Positions 1-8,516 of a stretch of DNA of 64,000 nt are shown in pieces. Made by a program: the position numbers and the translations under genes. Positions within the stretch are counted from its first letter, which is position 1, and each line of letters starts with the position of its first letter. This DNA is from Hwanghaeella sp965227365 (GTDB lineage: Bacteria > Pseudomonadota > Alphaproteobacteria > UBA8366 > Aestuariispiraceae). The notes beneath the pieces were generated by a model. The model was not told the origin of the DNA. It did not search any database and worked only from the letters and a program-made list of their open reading frames with translations. The DNA lies in NCBI RefSeq assembly GCF_965227365.1, contig NZ_OZ245754.1, positions 3,100,001 to 3,164,000 on the forward strand. The letters are read 5' to 3'.

Positions 1-678
1 CGGCAGTTCGCCCAGGAATCGAGCGACAGAACTCGCCTTGTCCATGCCGATCACCGAATCGTAGTCGCCGCACATCCCCGCGTCGGTCTGGTACCCGGTG
101 CCGCCCGGCAGAACCCGCGTGTCGGAGGTCGGGATATGCGTATGGGTCCCGACGACAAGACTGGCGCGACCATCAAGGAGATGGCCGATCGCGTTCTTCT
201 CGCTCGTCGTTTCCGCGTGGACATCGACGACGACCGCGTCGAAACCCGCCTCAACAGGCAGCGATGCGGGAACGTGTTTTTCCAGGCTGGTGAACGGATT
301 GTCGTACATGTCCATGAACAGGCGTCCGAGGACATTGACGACGAGGACCCGAAGGCCCTTCGCAGTTTCATACACACCGACACCACGCCCCGGCATACCG
401 GGCTGAAAGTTGTCGGGCCTCAGCAAGCGCGGTTCATCATCGGCCCTGGAGAGGATATCGATGTTATCCCAGGAATGGTTGCCGCCCGTCACCACATCGA
501 CACCGGCATCGAACAACTCGTCACAAATCTTACCGGTGATGCCAAAACCATGCGCGGCGTTCTCGCCATTCGCGACGACGAAGTCCAAGTTCAACTGGTC
601 GCGCAAACGCGGCACATTCGCCGTGACGACATCACGCCCGGCCTTCCCGACAATGTCTCCGCAAAAAAGAAACCGCAT
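1..678 (-). CDS. YmdB/TIGR00282-type metallophosphoesterase, 3' end cut by window
   Basis: Reading leftwards from an ATG at 678, the frame stays open to the window edge (226 codons), so roughly the last 40 residues of a family usually near 265-270 aa are missing. The calcineurin-like metal-binding motifs are in order: MRFLFCGDIVG at the start, NGENAAHGFG, GGNHSWDN, HAETTSEKNAIG and GTHTHIPTSD. Relatives are dinuclear-metal phosphodiesterases, some acting on 2',3'-cyclic nucleotides; the substrate here is not shown by the sequence. It lies 38 bp downstream of the folate cyclo-ligase gene on the same strand and is probably cotranscribed with it. Confidence 0.9.
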   Translation of the reverse strand, partial: MRFLFCGDIVGKAGRDVVTANVPRLRDQLNLDFVVANGENAAHGFGITGKICDELFDAGVDVVTGGNHSWDNIDILSRADDEPRLLRPDNFQPGMPGRGVGVYETAKGLRVLVVNVLGRLFMDMYDNPFTSLEKHVPASLPVEAGFDAVVVDVHAETTSEKNAIGHLLDGRASLVVGTHTHIPTSDTRVLPGGTGYQTDAGMCGDYDSVIGMDKASSVARFLGELP

Positions 679-716
679 TCCAAACCTTTCAAGATCGGGC
701 TCAACCGCCCAATCGT

Positions 717-1295
717 CTAAATCCGTATCGCTTCCCGTTCCGTCACGACCCAGTCGAGCGGCTGGTCCAGCCCATCGTGCGGCACATAGGCCACTTCCTG
801 GCCGGCAAAAGCAACTCCGACAGCCATTACGGGCTTCACAGCGCGCAACCGCTCCAGGGTTCTATCGTAGAACCCGCCGCCATATCCCAAACGGAATCCG
901 GCACGGTCAAAGGCCAGCATGGGCACCAACAGCAAGTCGGGCTCAACCTCCGGCGCTTCCGGCCTCGGCGCGCGCGTCCCGAACGCTTCTTCGATCATCG
1001 GGTCGCCCTCCCGCCAACGACGGAAAACAAGCGGACGATCCGTTCCCACGACGACCGGCAGGCAAATATCAACGCCGCATTTCAAAAAACCGGACAGCAA
1101 TGGCCGCACATCGATTTCGCTGCCAATCGGCAGAAATCCGGATACCGCCGCGACGCCGTCCAACGGAATGGCATGCATCAGCGTGTCGGCCAAACAGGCC
1201 GCCGCATTCGGGCCGGCATTCCGCGCCGCCACCTTCCGTGCGGCGGATGCCGCCTTGCGGGCGGCCTTCTTTTGATCCTGCAGCTCCAACCGCAT
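717..1295 (-). CDS. fau: 5-formyltetrahydrofolate cyclo-ligase
   Basis: Cytoplasmic enzyme converting 5-formyl-THF to 5,10-methenyl-THF with ATP. The 192-aa product has the family length, an N-terminal Lys/Arg-rich helix (QDQKKAARKAA), the substrate-pocket stretch GFLPIGSEID and the C-terminal nucleotide-binding signature RLGYGGGFYDRTL. It sits directly downstream of a 6S RNA locus and zapA on the same strand. This linkage (zapA - ssrS - fau) is widely conserved in proteobacteria and supports both calls. Expression is probably by read-through or processing from the 6S transcript. Confidence 0.95.
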   Translation of the reverse strand: MRLELQDQKKAARKAASAARKVAARNAGPNAAACLADTLMHAIPLDGVAAVSGFLPIGSEIDVRPLLSGFLKCGVDICLPVVVGTDRPLVFRRWREGDPMIEEAFGTRAPRPEAPEVEPDLLLVPMLAFDRAGFRLGYGGGFYDRTLERLRAVKPVMAVGVAFAGQEVAYVPHDGLDQPLDWVVTEREAIRI

Positions 1296-1404
1296 GCCCC
1301 GATCACTTCAAGAATAATCCACCGGCCCTTCGCAAAGACAGGGACCCGGCGGAAAAGAACAACCCCGACCGCCATCAATATCGGCAATCGGGGTCATCGA
1401 AACT

Positions 1405-1560
1405 TGCGGGACGCGGCCACCTCGGCCGTTCGCCGTAATGTACCCCTGGAGCCTGCAATGCAGGTGGGCGCCGTAGTACCGAGACCAGGATCCCGGCAGG
1501 GACAGCTCCCTAGAGGAATTTATAGCCCCCGGGACAACAATGGCGTGGCGCACCGCGCAG
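1405..1560 (-). ncRNA. ssrS: 6S RNA (ssrS), approximate ends
   Basis: The 286-bp gap between zapA and the folate cyclo-ligase gene has no coding frame. Read on the minus strand it has the alphaproteobacterial 6S layout: a first arm with CTGTCCCTGCCGGG, then CTCGGTACTACGGCGCCCAC, then a short hairpin of CCTGCATTGCAGG. CCTGG and CCAGG segments flank a large central region, and an outer closing stem is possible between CGCGG (1553-1557) and CCGCG (1412-1416) plus CGCC/GGCG. 6S RNA binds housekeeping RNA polymerase as a promoter mimic in stationary phase. The locus is recognised by location and pattern; the exact ends are estimates. Confidence 0.75.
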
Positions 1561-1581
1561 CGCGCGCCCCAACTGCATTAG

Positions 1582-1941
1582 TTAGGCATCCGCGAGTTTC
1601 TCGGCAACCGTTTCCAGTCGCATCGCCAAAGATTCCAGTATTTCGAGCTCACCGTCATCGGCTTCGGTCGCCGGTGCGGCCTTTGCTGGCGCCGATTGCG
1701 ACATCGATTCCAGTTCGGCCCGCAGCGATTTGATTTCTTCGAAACAGTCCGACAATTCATCGGAAATGAGCAGCCCGGCCATGACCAAGAGCCTGGCGTC
1801 TCCCAACTGTCCCATCGACGCGGACAGTTCCCCGACCCGCTTGTCGAGATAGGCCGCCAGACTGTGGAGGTGTTCTTCCTGCCCGTCGTCGCAAGCCACC
1901 GAATAATTGCGACCATTCACGATGATATCGACTTGGGCCAT
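1582..1941 (-). CDS. zapA: cell division protein ZapA
   Basis: A 119-aa protein with the ZapA fold: beta strand start AQVDIIVNGRNYSVAC, then EEHLHSLAAYLDKRV, the helix GDARLLVMAGLLISDEL, and a C-terminal coiled coil ending in LETVAEKLADA. ZapA bundles FtsZ filaments at the division ring. The product is slightly longer than the common 90-110 aa because of an Ala/Pro-rich linker (about residues 82-95). The next gene upstream on the same strand encodes a small coiled-coil protein that commonly accompanies ZapA in this group, and 6S RNA follows downstream. Confidence 0.93.
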   Translation of the reverse strand: MAQVDIIVNGRNYSVACDDGQEEHLHSLAAYLDKRVGELSASMGQLGDARLLVMAGLLISDELSDCFEEIKSLRAELESMSQSAPAKAAPATEADDGELEILESLAMRLETVAEKLADA

Positions 1942-2024
1942 TTTTCAATCCGTTCAATTAGGTAGGGCCGCCAAACCATTGGCGGGGACTCTCTATTAGC
2001 AGGTGGTAAAGGCTACGTCAGGTC

Positions 2025-2285
2025 CTATGCCTTCTCCAGGACCTTGTTCAGTTTCGCGATCGCCTTGTCGAGACGCGCGCCCAGATCCGTATTGCGCTTC
2101 ACTTGATCCTGAACCTGCGTGGACAGTTGATCCCGCTCTTTCCTGACTGCATTCAATTCACCCTGAAGGGCGTGTGCTTCCGCATCATCATGCTGTCCGG
2201 CGCGCGCGATCCGTTGTTCGGCCGCCGATTCCAACCCGGCCACCGCCGCTTCCAGACGCCGCAGCACCTTCTCCCGGTCACTCAT
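2025..2285 (-). CDS. small coiled-coil protein, DUF4164/ZapB-like
   Basis: An 86-aa product that is almost entirely heptad-like helix (REKVLRRLEAAVAGLESAAEQ ... QVKRNTDLGARLDKAIAKL). The start at 2285 is chosen because GGAG lies 7 bases upstream; a longer in-frame start at 2330 lacks a comparable site. Small coiled-coil proteins upstream of zapA in alphaproteobacteria are thought to act with ZapA at the Z ring, but this is inferred from position, not from a diagnostic motif. Confidence 0.8.
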   Translation of the reverse strand: MSDREKVLRRLEAAVAGLESAAEQRIARAGQHDDAEAHALQGELNAVRKERDQLSTQVQDQVKRNTDLGARLDKAIAKLNKVLEKA

Positions 2286-2652
2286 CAAATACTCCGTATC
2301 GGAAGGCGCATACGCCTGCCGCCGATCCAAGGTTTTCGAACGAACTCAAAGGGCAAGAAGAAACCCTTCGCAATTTGAGTCAAATTTTGCAGATGCGCCA
2401 TGGAGCGTCAACCGATCCGCCCACCCCATAACCTCAACCTTAAGGTGACGGCAGGAATCGCCGGACCCTGGGAAATGCAATCCGTTCAAGGCGTAGCGCT
2501 ATTGACCTAACAGAGTTGCATAGGCATGTTTCGCGCGCCTTGCAAAGGGCGGATGTCTAGACCGCCCCACGCATCTACGGCGGCGTCGGTCGGTTCCACG
2601 ATCGGAACCGTCAAAGCATAGCCCGAATCCCAACGGATAGAACTGAGCAGCA
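2286..2652. other. divergent intergenic region between zapB-like gene and tkt
   Basis: About 367 bp without a convincing gene. It must carry promoters for the leftward division genes and for rightward tkt-gap. I see no clear -35/-10 pair, riboswitch or strong hairpin in it. The open frames here are out-of-frame shadows with no family features. Confidence 0.5.
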
Positions 2653-4659
2653 ATGACCGCCATCAAACACAGCGACATGGCCAATGCAATCCGCGCGCTT
2701 TCCATGGACGCCATTCAAAAGGCCAACTCCGGCCACCCTGGAATGCCGATGGGCATGGCCGACGTCGCCACCGTTCTTTTCACCAAGTTTCTGAAATTCG
2801 ACGCGTCGAAACCGGATTGGCCCGATCGCGATAGATTCGTCCTGAGCGCCGGACATGGATCGATGCTGCTGTACTCGATCCTGCATCTGACCGGCTACAA
2901 GGATATGAGCTTGGCGCAGATCAAGAATTTCCGCCAGTTCGGATCGAAGACCGCGGGCCACCCGGAATACGGTCACGCCGCCGGCATCGAAACCACGACC
3001 GGACCGCTCGGCCAAGGCCTCGCCAATGCGGTCGGCATGGCTCTGGCCGAACGCATGGCCGAGGCGCGTCACGGCAAACAGCTGGTCGACCATTATACCT
3101 ACGTGATCGCCGGTGACGGCTGCCTCATGGAGGGAATCAGCCACGAGGCGATTTCCCTGGCCGGTCATCTCGGCCTCGGCAAACTGATCGTGCTGTTCGA
3201 CGACAACCACATTTCCATCGACGGCCCGACCGAATTGACGGTTTCCGACGATCAGTTGAAACGGTTCCAGGCCAGCGGCTGGGATACGCAGGCCGTTGAC
3301 GGCCACGATCCGGAAGCGGTTGAGAAAGCGATCTCCGCCGCGCAGAAGACGAATACGCCTTCCCTCATCGCCTGCCGCACCGTGATCGGTTACGGCGCGC
3401 CGACCAAGGCCGGTTCGGCCTCTACCCATGGCGCACCATTGGGGAACGAGGAAATTGCAGGCGCTCGCGAGAAACTGGGCTGGGATGCCAAACCCTTCGT
3501 CATCCCGAAAGACATCCTGAAAGCCTGGCGCGATGCCGGTAAGCGGGGTGAGAAGCCGCGCAAAGCCTGGGAAGGTCGGCTGAAGAAGAAGAACGTCGAA
3601 GACCGCCGCGCCTTCAATGACTTTATCAAGACGGATCTGCCCGAAGACTTCGATAAGATCGTCGCCAGCTACAAGAAGGAACTCTCAAAGGCCGCGCCGA
3701 CAATCGCGACCCGGGCGGCCAGCCAAAAGGCTCTTGAAGTTCTGACCGCGGCCGTGCCGTCGATGGTTGGCGGATCCGCTGATCTGACCGGTTCCAACTT
3801 GACGCAGACAGGTATCATGCCGCCCGTCACCGCCAAGGATGCATCCGGCCGCTACATCTTCTACGGCGTGCGCGAGCACGGGATGGCCGCCGCGATGAAT
3901 GGCATTGCGCTGCATGGCGGCTTTATTCCCTATGGCGGCACCTTCCTGGTCTTCACCGATTACTGCCGTCCGTCCATCCGGCTTTCGGCCCTGATGGAAC
4001 AGCGTGTCATCTATGTAATGACCCACGATTCCATCGGTCTCGGCGAAGACGGCCCCACGCACCAGCCGGTAGAGCATGTGGCCAGCCTGCGTGCCATGCC
4101 GAATGTCACCGTACTTCGCCCCTGCGATGCCGTGGAAACCACGGAAGCGTGGCAGATCGCGTTGGAAAACAAGACCGGCCCGAGCGTGCTGGCGCTTTCC
4201 CGCCAGGGCCTGCCGACGTTGCGGACCAAGCATTCGGCCAGGAACCTGTCCGCCAAGGGTGGGTATGTCCTGCAGGAAGCCGAAGTCGGGCCGCGTCAGG
4301 TCACGCTGATGGCGACCGGATCGGAAGTGTCGCTCGCTGCCGAAGCCCGCGCCATTCTGGAAAAGAAGAAGATCGGCACCGCCGTCGTCTCAATGCCCAG
4401 CCTGGACCTGTTCGCCAAGCAATCGGCCAAGTACCAGGACAGCGTGCTCGGGGAAAACGCGGTTCGTGTCGCCGTCGAAGCGGGTGTCCGTCAAAGTTGG
4501 GATCAATGGCTCTGCCCGGACGGTGCTTTTGTCGGTATGGATAGCTTCGGCGCTTCGGCGCCTGCGGGCGAGTTGTACGAACACTTCGGCATTACCGCCG
4601 ATGCGGTCGTTAAACAGGCGGTTGGAATTTTGAAGGCGCGCAGCAAGCGCGACAAATAA
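2653..4659 (+). CDS. tkt: transketolase
   Basis: A full-length 668-aa transketolase transferring two-carbon ketol units in the pentose phosphate pathway with thiamine diphosphate. Visible marks are the start KANSGHPGMPMGMA, GHGSMLLYS, GPLGQGLANAVG, the ThDP/Mg motif GDGCLMEGISHEA with DDNHISID, the central GSADLTGSN, EHGMAAAMNG, and THDSIGLGEDGPTHQP of the pyrimidine domain. The C-terminal domain ends with VRVAVEAG and DSFGASAPAGEL. It is followed 16 bp later by gap, so the two form an operon. Confidence 0.97.
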   Translation: MTAIKHSDMANAIRALSMDAIQKANSGHPGMPMGMADVATVLFTKFLKFDASKPDWPDRDRFVLSAGHGSMLLYSILHLTGYKDMSLAQIKNFRQFGSKTAGHPEYGHAAGIETTTGPLGQGLANAVGMALAERMAEARHGKQLVDHYTYVIAGDGCLMEGISHEAISLAGHLGLGKLIVLFDDNHISIDGPTELTVSDDQLKRFQASGWDTQAVDGHDPEAVEKAISAAQKTNTPSLIACRTVIGYGAPTKAGSASTHGAPLGNEEIAGAREKLGWDAKPFVIPKDILKAWRDAGKRGEKPRKAWEGRLKKKNVEDRRAFNDFIKTDLPEDFDKIVASYKKELSKAAPTIATRAASQKALEVLTAAVPSMVGGSADLTGSNLTQTGIMPPVTAKDASGRYIFYGVREHGMAAAMNGIALHGGFIPYGGTFLVFTDYCRPSIRLSALMEQRVIYVMTHDSIGLGEDGPTHQPVEHVASLRAMPNVTVLRPCDAVETTEAWQIALENKTGPSVLALSRQGLPTLRTKHSARNLSAKGGYVLQEAEVGPRQVTLMATGSEVSLAAEARAILEKKKIGTAVVSMPSLDLFAKQSAKYQDSVLGENAVRVAVEAGVRQSWDQWLCPDGAFVGMDSFGASAPAGELYEHFGITADAVVKQAVGILKARSKRDK

Positions 4660-4675
4660 GAGAGGACTAAGCAAA

Positions 4676-5686
4676 ATGGCTGTACGTGTTGCGATCAATG
4701 GTTTCGGCCGGATCGGCCGTCTGGTTCTGCGGGCCGCTATGGAAGCCGGCCGCAAAGACATCGAGTTCGTGGCGATCAACGATCTGGGCTCGGTCGAAGC
4801 GAACGCGCATCTGCTGAAGTATGACACCGTCCACGGCATCTTTCCGGGCAAGGTTAAGTCCGGCAAGGATTGGATGGACCTCGGCGCAGGCAAGATCAAG
4901 GTGACCGCCATCCGCAATCCGGCGGAACTGCCCTGGGAAGAGCTGGGCATCGATATCGCCCTGGAATGCACCGGTATCTTCGCCTCCAAGGAAAAGGCCT
5001 CCGCCCATCTGGAAGCCGGCGCAAAACGCGTCCTGGTCTCCGCCCCTTGCACGGATGCAGACAACACCATCGTCTATGGCGTTAACGAAAAAACGTTGAA
5101 GAAGACGCACAAGATCGTCTCCAACGCGTCCTGCACCACCAATTGCCTGGCCCCGGTCGCGGCGGTCCTGAACAAGGCGATCGGTATCGAGCGCGGCTTC
5201 ATGACGACGATCCACGCCTTCACGGGCGACCAGCCGTCGGTCGACACGCTGCACAAGGACCTGCGTCGGGCCCGCGCCGCGAGTGAGTCGATGATCCCGA
5301 CCTCCACCGGTGCTGCCAAGGCGGTCGGCCTCGTGCTGCCGGAACTGAAGGGCAAGCTGGACGGAACCTCAGTCCGTGTGCCGACGGCCAACGTCTCCCT
5401 GATCGACTTGAAATTCGACGCCAAGAAGGCGACGGATGTCGAGACGGTCAACAATGCCATCAAGGAAGCCGCCAAGAAGGGTCCGTTGAAGGGCATTCTC
5501 GGCATCAACGACGAACCGTTGGTGTCCAGCGACTTCAACCACAACCCGGCGAGTTCGACCTTCGACCTGACCCAGACGCAGGTCATCGACGGCACGCTGG
5601 TCCGCGTTCTCAGCTGGTACGATAACGAATGGGGCTTCTCCAACCGCATGTCCGACACGGCCGTCGCCATGGGCAAGCTGCGTTAA
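4676..5686 (+). CDS. gap: type I glyceraldehyde-3-phosphate dehydrogenase
   Basis: A 336-aa NAD(P)-dependent GAPDH. The Rossmann motif VAINGFGRIGR is at the start and the catalytic cysteine is C153 in SNASCTTN. The HAFTGDQ region follows, then the sugar-phosphate loop STGAAKAVG and the C-terminal SWYDNEWGFSNRM. GAGAGGA precedes the ATG by about 9 bases. It follows tkt closely and is closed by a strong terminator at 5728-5760. In many relatives pgk follows gap; here it does not. Confidence 0.97.
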   Translation: MAVRVAINGFGRIGRLVLRAAMEAGRKDIEFVAINDLGSVEANAHLLKYDTVHGIFPGKVKSGKDWMDLGAGKIKVTAIRNPAELPWEELGIDIALECTGIFASKEKASAHLEAGAKRVLVSAPCTDADNTIVYGVNEKTLKKTHKIVSNASCTTNCLAPVAAVLNKAIGIERGFMTTIHAFTGDQPSVDTLHKDLRRARAASESMIPTSTGAAKAVGLVLPELKGKLDGTSVRVPTANVSLIDLKFDAKKATDVETVNNAIKEAAKKGPLKGILGINDEPLVSSDFNHNPASSTFDLTQTQVIDGTLVRVLSWYDNEWGFSNRMSDTAVAMGKLR

Positions 5687-5727
5687 GCAAGGTTCAAATC
5701 CCGCGATTTTCGCAGGATAGCATTTCA

Positions 5728-5760
5728 GGGTCGGCCCTTTCGGGCCGGCCCTTTTTCGTT
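5728..5760 (+). terminator. Rho-independent terminator after gap
   Basis: A perfect 10-bp stem (GGGTCGGCCC / GGGCCGGCCC, one G-T pair) with a TTTC loop is followed by TTTTTCGTTT. It lies 42 bp past the gap stop codon and ends the tkt-gap unit. Confidence 0.9.
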
Positions 5761-5885
5761 TCCCGGCCGAATGTCCTCCTGCCACCCCTCCGGCCCCTGC
5801 CCTGCGATCCCTCTTGGCGCAGGCACCGAATTGTGCGTGAATACCGCACCTTTGACCTGGGAGTGGGCGTGCGGGTGAGGAAAAA

Positions 5886-6656
5886 ATGTGCCGTTGGCTG
5901 ACCTTTCGCGGTGATCCCACTTTTCTCGAAGAACTGCTTTTCGTTCCGGAGTATTCGCTGATCCATCAGTCATTGCGTGCCAGACAAGGCGCGACCACGA
6001 CCAATGGCGACGGCTTTGGCGTCGGCTGGTATGGAGAACGGGAGGAACCGGGACTGTTCCGGGAGGTCCTGCCGGCCTGGAACGACAGCAATTTGCGGGC
6101 GCTTGCCCACCAGATCCGCTCACACCTGTTCTTCGCCCATGTCCGCGCCTCGACCGGAACGGAAACGATGCGGGCGAATTGCCACCCCTTCGTGGTCGGA
6201 CGCTGGATGTTCATGCATAACGGCCAGATCGGTCAGTACGAAAAACTGCGCCGCATCATCGACAACGCCCTGCCCGATGAGCTTTACGTCCACCGCCAGG
6301 GCACAACGGATAGCGAAGCGGTCTTCCTGCATCTGTTGGCGAACGGCGTCGAAGTCGATCCGCAAGGGGCGATGGAGGCCACGATCAGCCGGATCGAAGA
6401 GATTGCCGAAGTAACAGGGTTGGACAGCCCCTTCCGCATGACCACGGCGTTTTCGGACGGTCAGCGCCTGTATGCCGCGCGGTACTCCAGCGACCCGAAC
6501 CCGCCCAGCCTGTATTATCGGCAGGACGATATCGGCACGCTGGTGGTGTCCGAACCTTTCGGCGCCGATGAAGAAGGCTGGCAGCCGGTCGGTCCGAACA
6601 CATTCCTGCTCTGCGATCCTGACGGCAATGTCAGGGTCCAGCCGCTCAAGGTCTAG
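5886..6656 (+). CDS. class II glutamine amidotransferase, EgtC/YafJ-like
   Basis: A 256-aa Ntn-hydrolase. The N-terminal nucleophile is Cys2 (MCRWLTFRG), followed by NGDGFGVGWY, FAHVRASTG with NCHPF, and HNGQI, which form the glutaminase pocket. TTDSEAVF later in the chain matches stand-alone amidotransferases of the YafJ/EgtC group. The acceptor substrate is unknown. No ergothioneine partner (egtB or egtD) is present here, so EgtC function is not supported by context. The gene stands alone, convergent with an SDR gene 15 bp away. Confidence 0.88.
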   Translation: MCRWLTFRGDPTFLEELLFVPEYSLIHQSLRARQGATTTNGDGFGVGWYGEREEPGLFREVLPAWNDSNLRALAHQIRSHLFFAHVRASTGTETMRANCHPFVVGRWMFMHNGQIGQYEKLRRIIDNALPDELYVHRQGTTDSEAVFLHLLANGVEVDPQGAMEATISRIEEIAEVTGLDSPFRMTTAFSDGQRLYAARYSSDPNPPSLYYRQDDIGTLVVSEPFGADEEGWQPVGPNTFLLCDPDGNVRVQPLKV

Positions 6657-6671
6657 GCAACGGATACGGTC

Positions 6672-7376
6672 TTAGAAAATCCCGTCCAACTGACAATTGA
6701 TTGTAATTTCCGCCTGAGAGAGCGTGTTCGGCATTTCCATTGCGTCCAGCGTGACTTTCGCAAGGTCTTCCGGCTGGGTCATTGCGGCCAGAGCGTGACT
6801 GTTCCCTGCTGCCGCCGCGCCCATATCGGTCGCAACAAGGCCGGGACAGATCGCGGTGGCACGGATCCCGTCATCCCATCCCTCGTGACGCAAAGCATGG
6901 GCAAGACCCACCGCCGCGAATTTGGAAATGGAATAAAGGCCCGAACCGGCGGACTTCACGCGTTTCCCCGACAGCGAGCCGAGAACAACGACCCGCCCTT
7001 GCCCGGAAACCTTGAGCGCGTCCCAGGCCGCTGCGGCCAGTCGGCGCGGCGCATGGACGTTGACTTCGAACAGATGCAGGACGCGGTCGTCGTCTCCGGT
7101 CACGATACTGGCGGGGTCGTAAATCCCTGCACAAGCGACAATCGCGTCAATCCGGCCCTGCCGCGCCAGGACGCCGGCAACCCAGTCCCCTTCTCCGCCT
7201 TTCGCCGCGTCATAGGAAACGACCTCCCCATCCCCGGGCGCGATGCCTAGTTTCTGTGCGGAAGAATCCCGCGCGCCGATTGAGACGAACCAGTTCCGGG
7301 CGATCGCCTCGTCCGCGATCTTGCGGCCAATGCCACGGGTGCCGCCGGTCAGCAGCATCACCTTCCTGTCCATCAA
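6672..7376 (-). CDS. SDR family oxidoreductase
   Basis: A classical short-chain dehydrogenase of 234 aa. It has the cofactor glycine motif TGGTRGIG (residues 10-17), the ACAGIY stretch, and a catalytic triad placed as S134, Y148 and K152 (GSLSGK, LYSISK). ICPGLVATDM matches the usual segment after the active site. The acidic or basic residue that would decide NAD versus NADP is not clear by eye (GARDSSAQ). Substrate unknown; it is convergent with the amidotransferase gene and transcribed alone. Confidence 0.9.
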   Translation of the reverse strand: MMDRKVMLLTGGTRGIGRKIADEAIARNWFVSIGARDSSAQKLGIAPGDGEVVSYDAAKGGEGDWVAGVLARQGRIDAIVACAGIYDPASIVTGDDDRVLHLFEVNVHAPRRLAAAAWDALKVSGQGRVVVLGSLSGKRVKSAGSGLYSISKFAAVGLAHALRHEGWDDGIRATAICPGLVATDMGAAAAGNSHALAAMTQPEDLAKVTLDAMEMPNTLSQAEITINCQLDGIF

Positions 7377-7515
7377 TTTTCTCCTGTCGATTTTCCGCTA
7401 TGGCTGTCGATCGAGTGGAAGACCGGCACCCGGCCTCTTGCGGCAAGTATGAAGGCGGGTCAGTCTTTATCAATATGGGGATCGACCAAACGGTCCGACC
7501 GGGGAGGATAGAAAA

Positions 7516-7884
7516 ATGCCGATACAATCACTGGACCATGTCAATGTCAGGACCGCGAACCTGGAAAGGATGATCGCCTGGTACCGGGACATTCTGGGTT
7601 TGACCTTGGGCCCGCGCCCGAACTTTTCCTTCGGCGGCGCCTGGCTTTATGCCGGGGACGTCGCGATCGTGCATCTGGTCGAGGTCAGCGACCAACCCGG
7701 GATGGCCGAGCAGTTGCAATTGGAGCATTTCGCCCTGGCCGGCACGGACAAGGATGGGTTCATCGACAAGCTGGAAGCGAACGGCATTCCCAGCCGCTTG
7801 AACACGCTGACGGATTTCGGCATCACCCAGGTCAATATTCACGACCCGGACGGCAACCATATCCACGTGGATTTCCGCGATTGA
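7516..7884 (+). CDS. VOC family protein (glyoxalase/dioxygenase fold)
   Basis: A 122-aa single-module VOC protein: LDHVNVRTANLERMIAWYRDILG at the start, the middle histidine in LEHFAL, and the end NIHDPDGNHIHVDF. These are the usual metal-site positions (His8, a central His, and a late His). Function cannot be assigned beyond a metal-dependent lyase, isomerase or dioxygenase fold. The GGGGAGGATAG region upstream gives a ribosome site. Its stop codon directly abuts the stop of the opposing membrane-protein gene. Confidence 0.85.
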   Translation: MPIQSLDHVNVRTANLERMIAWYRDILGLTLGPRPNFSFGGAWLYAGDVAIVHLVEVSDQPGMAEQLQLEHFALAGTDKDGFIDKLEANGIPSRLNTLTDFGITQVNIHDPDGNHIHVDFRD

Positions 7885-8235
7885 TCACCCGGCGGACTGC
7901 ATCATCAGCGACCTCAGGATAAGTGCCGCTGCAATATTGATCAGCGGGATCGCGTAAGGGATGAAGGCGGCCCGCTGCGCGCCGCCCTTGTGATACATCC
8001 AACTCGCCGTCAGGCAGACCGCGATGGTAAAGGGTATGGCCGCGATCGCCAGAGACATCGCGAAGAAAAGCCCCTCGGAAGTGCCCTCGGCGGGCGTCAG
8101 TTTCAGGGCGACCAGGGCCGATGGCAAAGAAGCCAGCATCAGCAACCCATACAGTACGGATAGTCCCCAGTGCCAGGGACGGTACCGCCGCATGTCCAAC
8201 ACGCCACCGACCGAGTTTTTCTCTGAACCGCTCAT
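7885..8235 (-). CDS. small inner-membrane protein, unknown
   Basis: A 116-aa protein with three likely membrane helices (about residues 23-45, 56-80 and 88-112) and a short polar N terminus. I do not recognise a family or catalytic residues. It is convergent with the VOC gene, the two stop codons being adjacent with no spacer, and lies between the VOC gene and the aldolase gene. Confidence 0.75.
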   Translation of the reverse strand: MSGSEKNSVGGVLDMRRYRPWHWGLSVLYGLLMLASLPSALVALKLTPAEGTSEGLFFAMSLAIAAIPFTIAVCLTASWMYHKGGAQRAAFIPYAIPLINIAAALILRSLMMQSAG

Positions 8236-8516
8236 ACTTCTCTTCCATGCTGCGCAGGCGCGCGGTTTTCACACCCCGCCCCCGCCCGGTCAAGCCGGAG
8301 GGGGTCGACAAAGTCCCCTGATGGCGGCGTTTCTCTGGCCCTAAAGCGTTGAAAACCGACCTTTCCCTGTGTAGACGATACACCGTCTGCTGCTGGGGCC
8401 TTGTGCAAGGCGTTCCGTGGCGGGAGGGGATATCGCAAACAATCGGGCGAACCGGGCCAGCCAACGATTTGGTAGCCGACCGGCGCGCCGGAATTCAGCT
8501 AAGGGGTGGCGTTGCC

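Noticed and set aside
5680..5715. tRNA-like T-loop GGTTCAAATCCC after gap
   Set aside because: The flanking bases do not form a 5-bp T stem, and no acceptor or anticodon arm can be drawn.
8349..8516. N-terminal extension of the aldolase
   Set aside because: The added residues lack family similarity, and a ribosome site marks the start at 8517.
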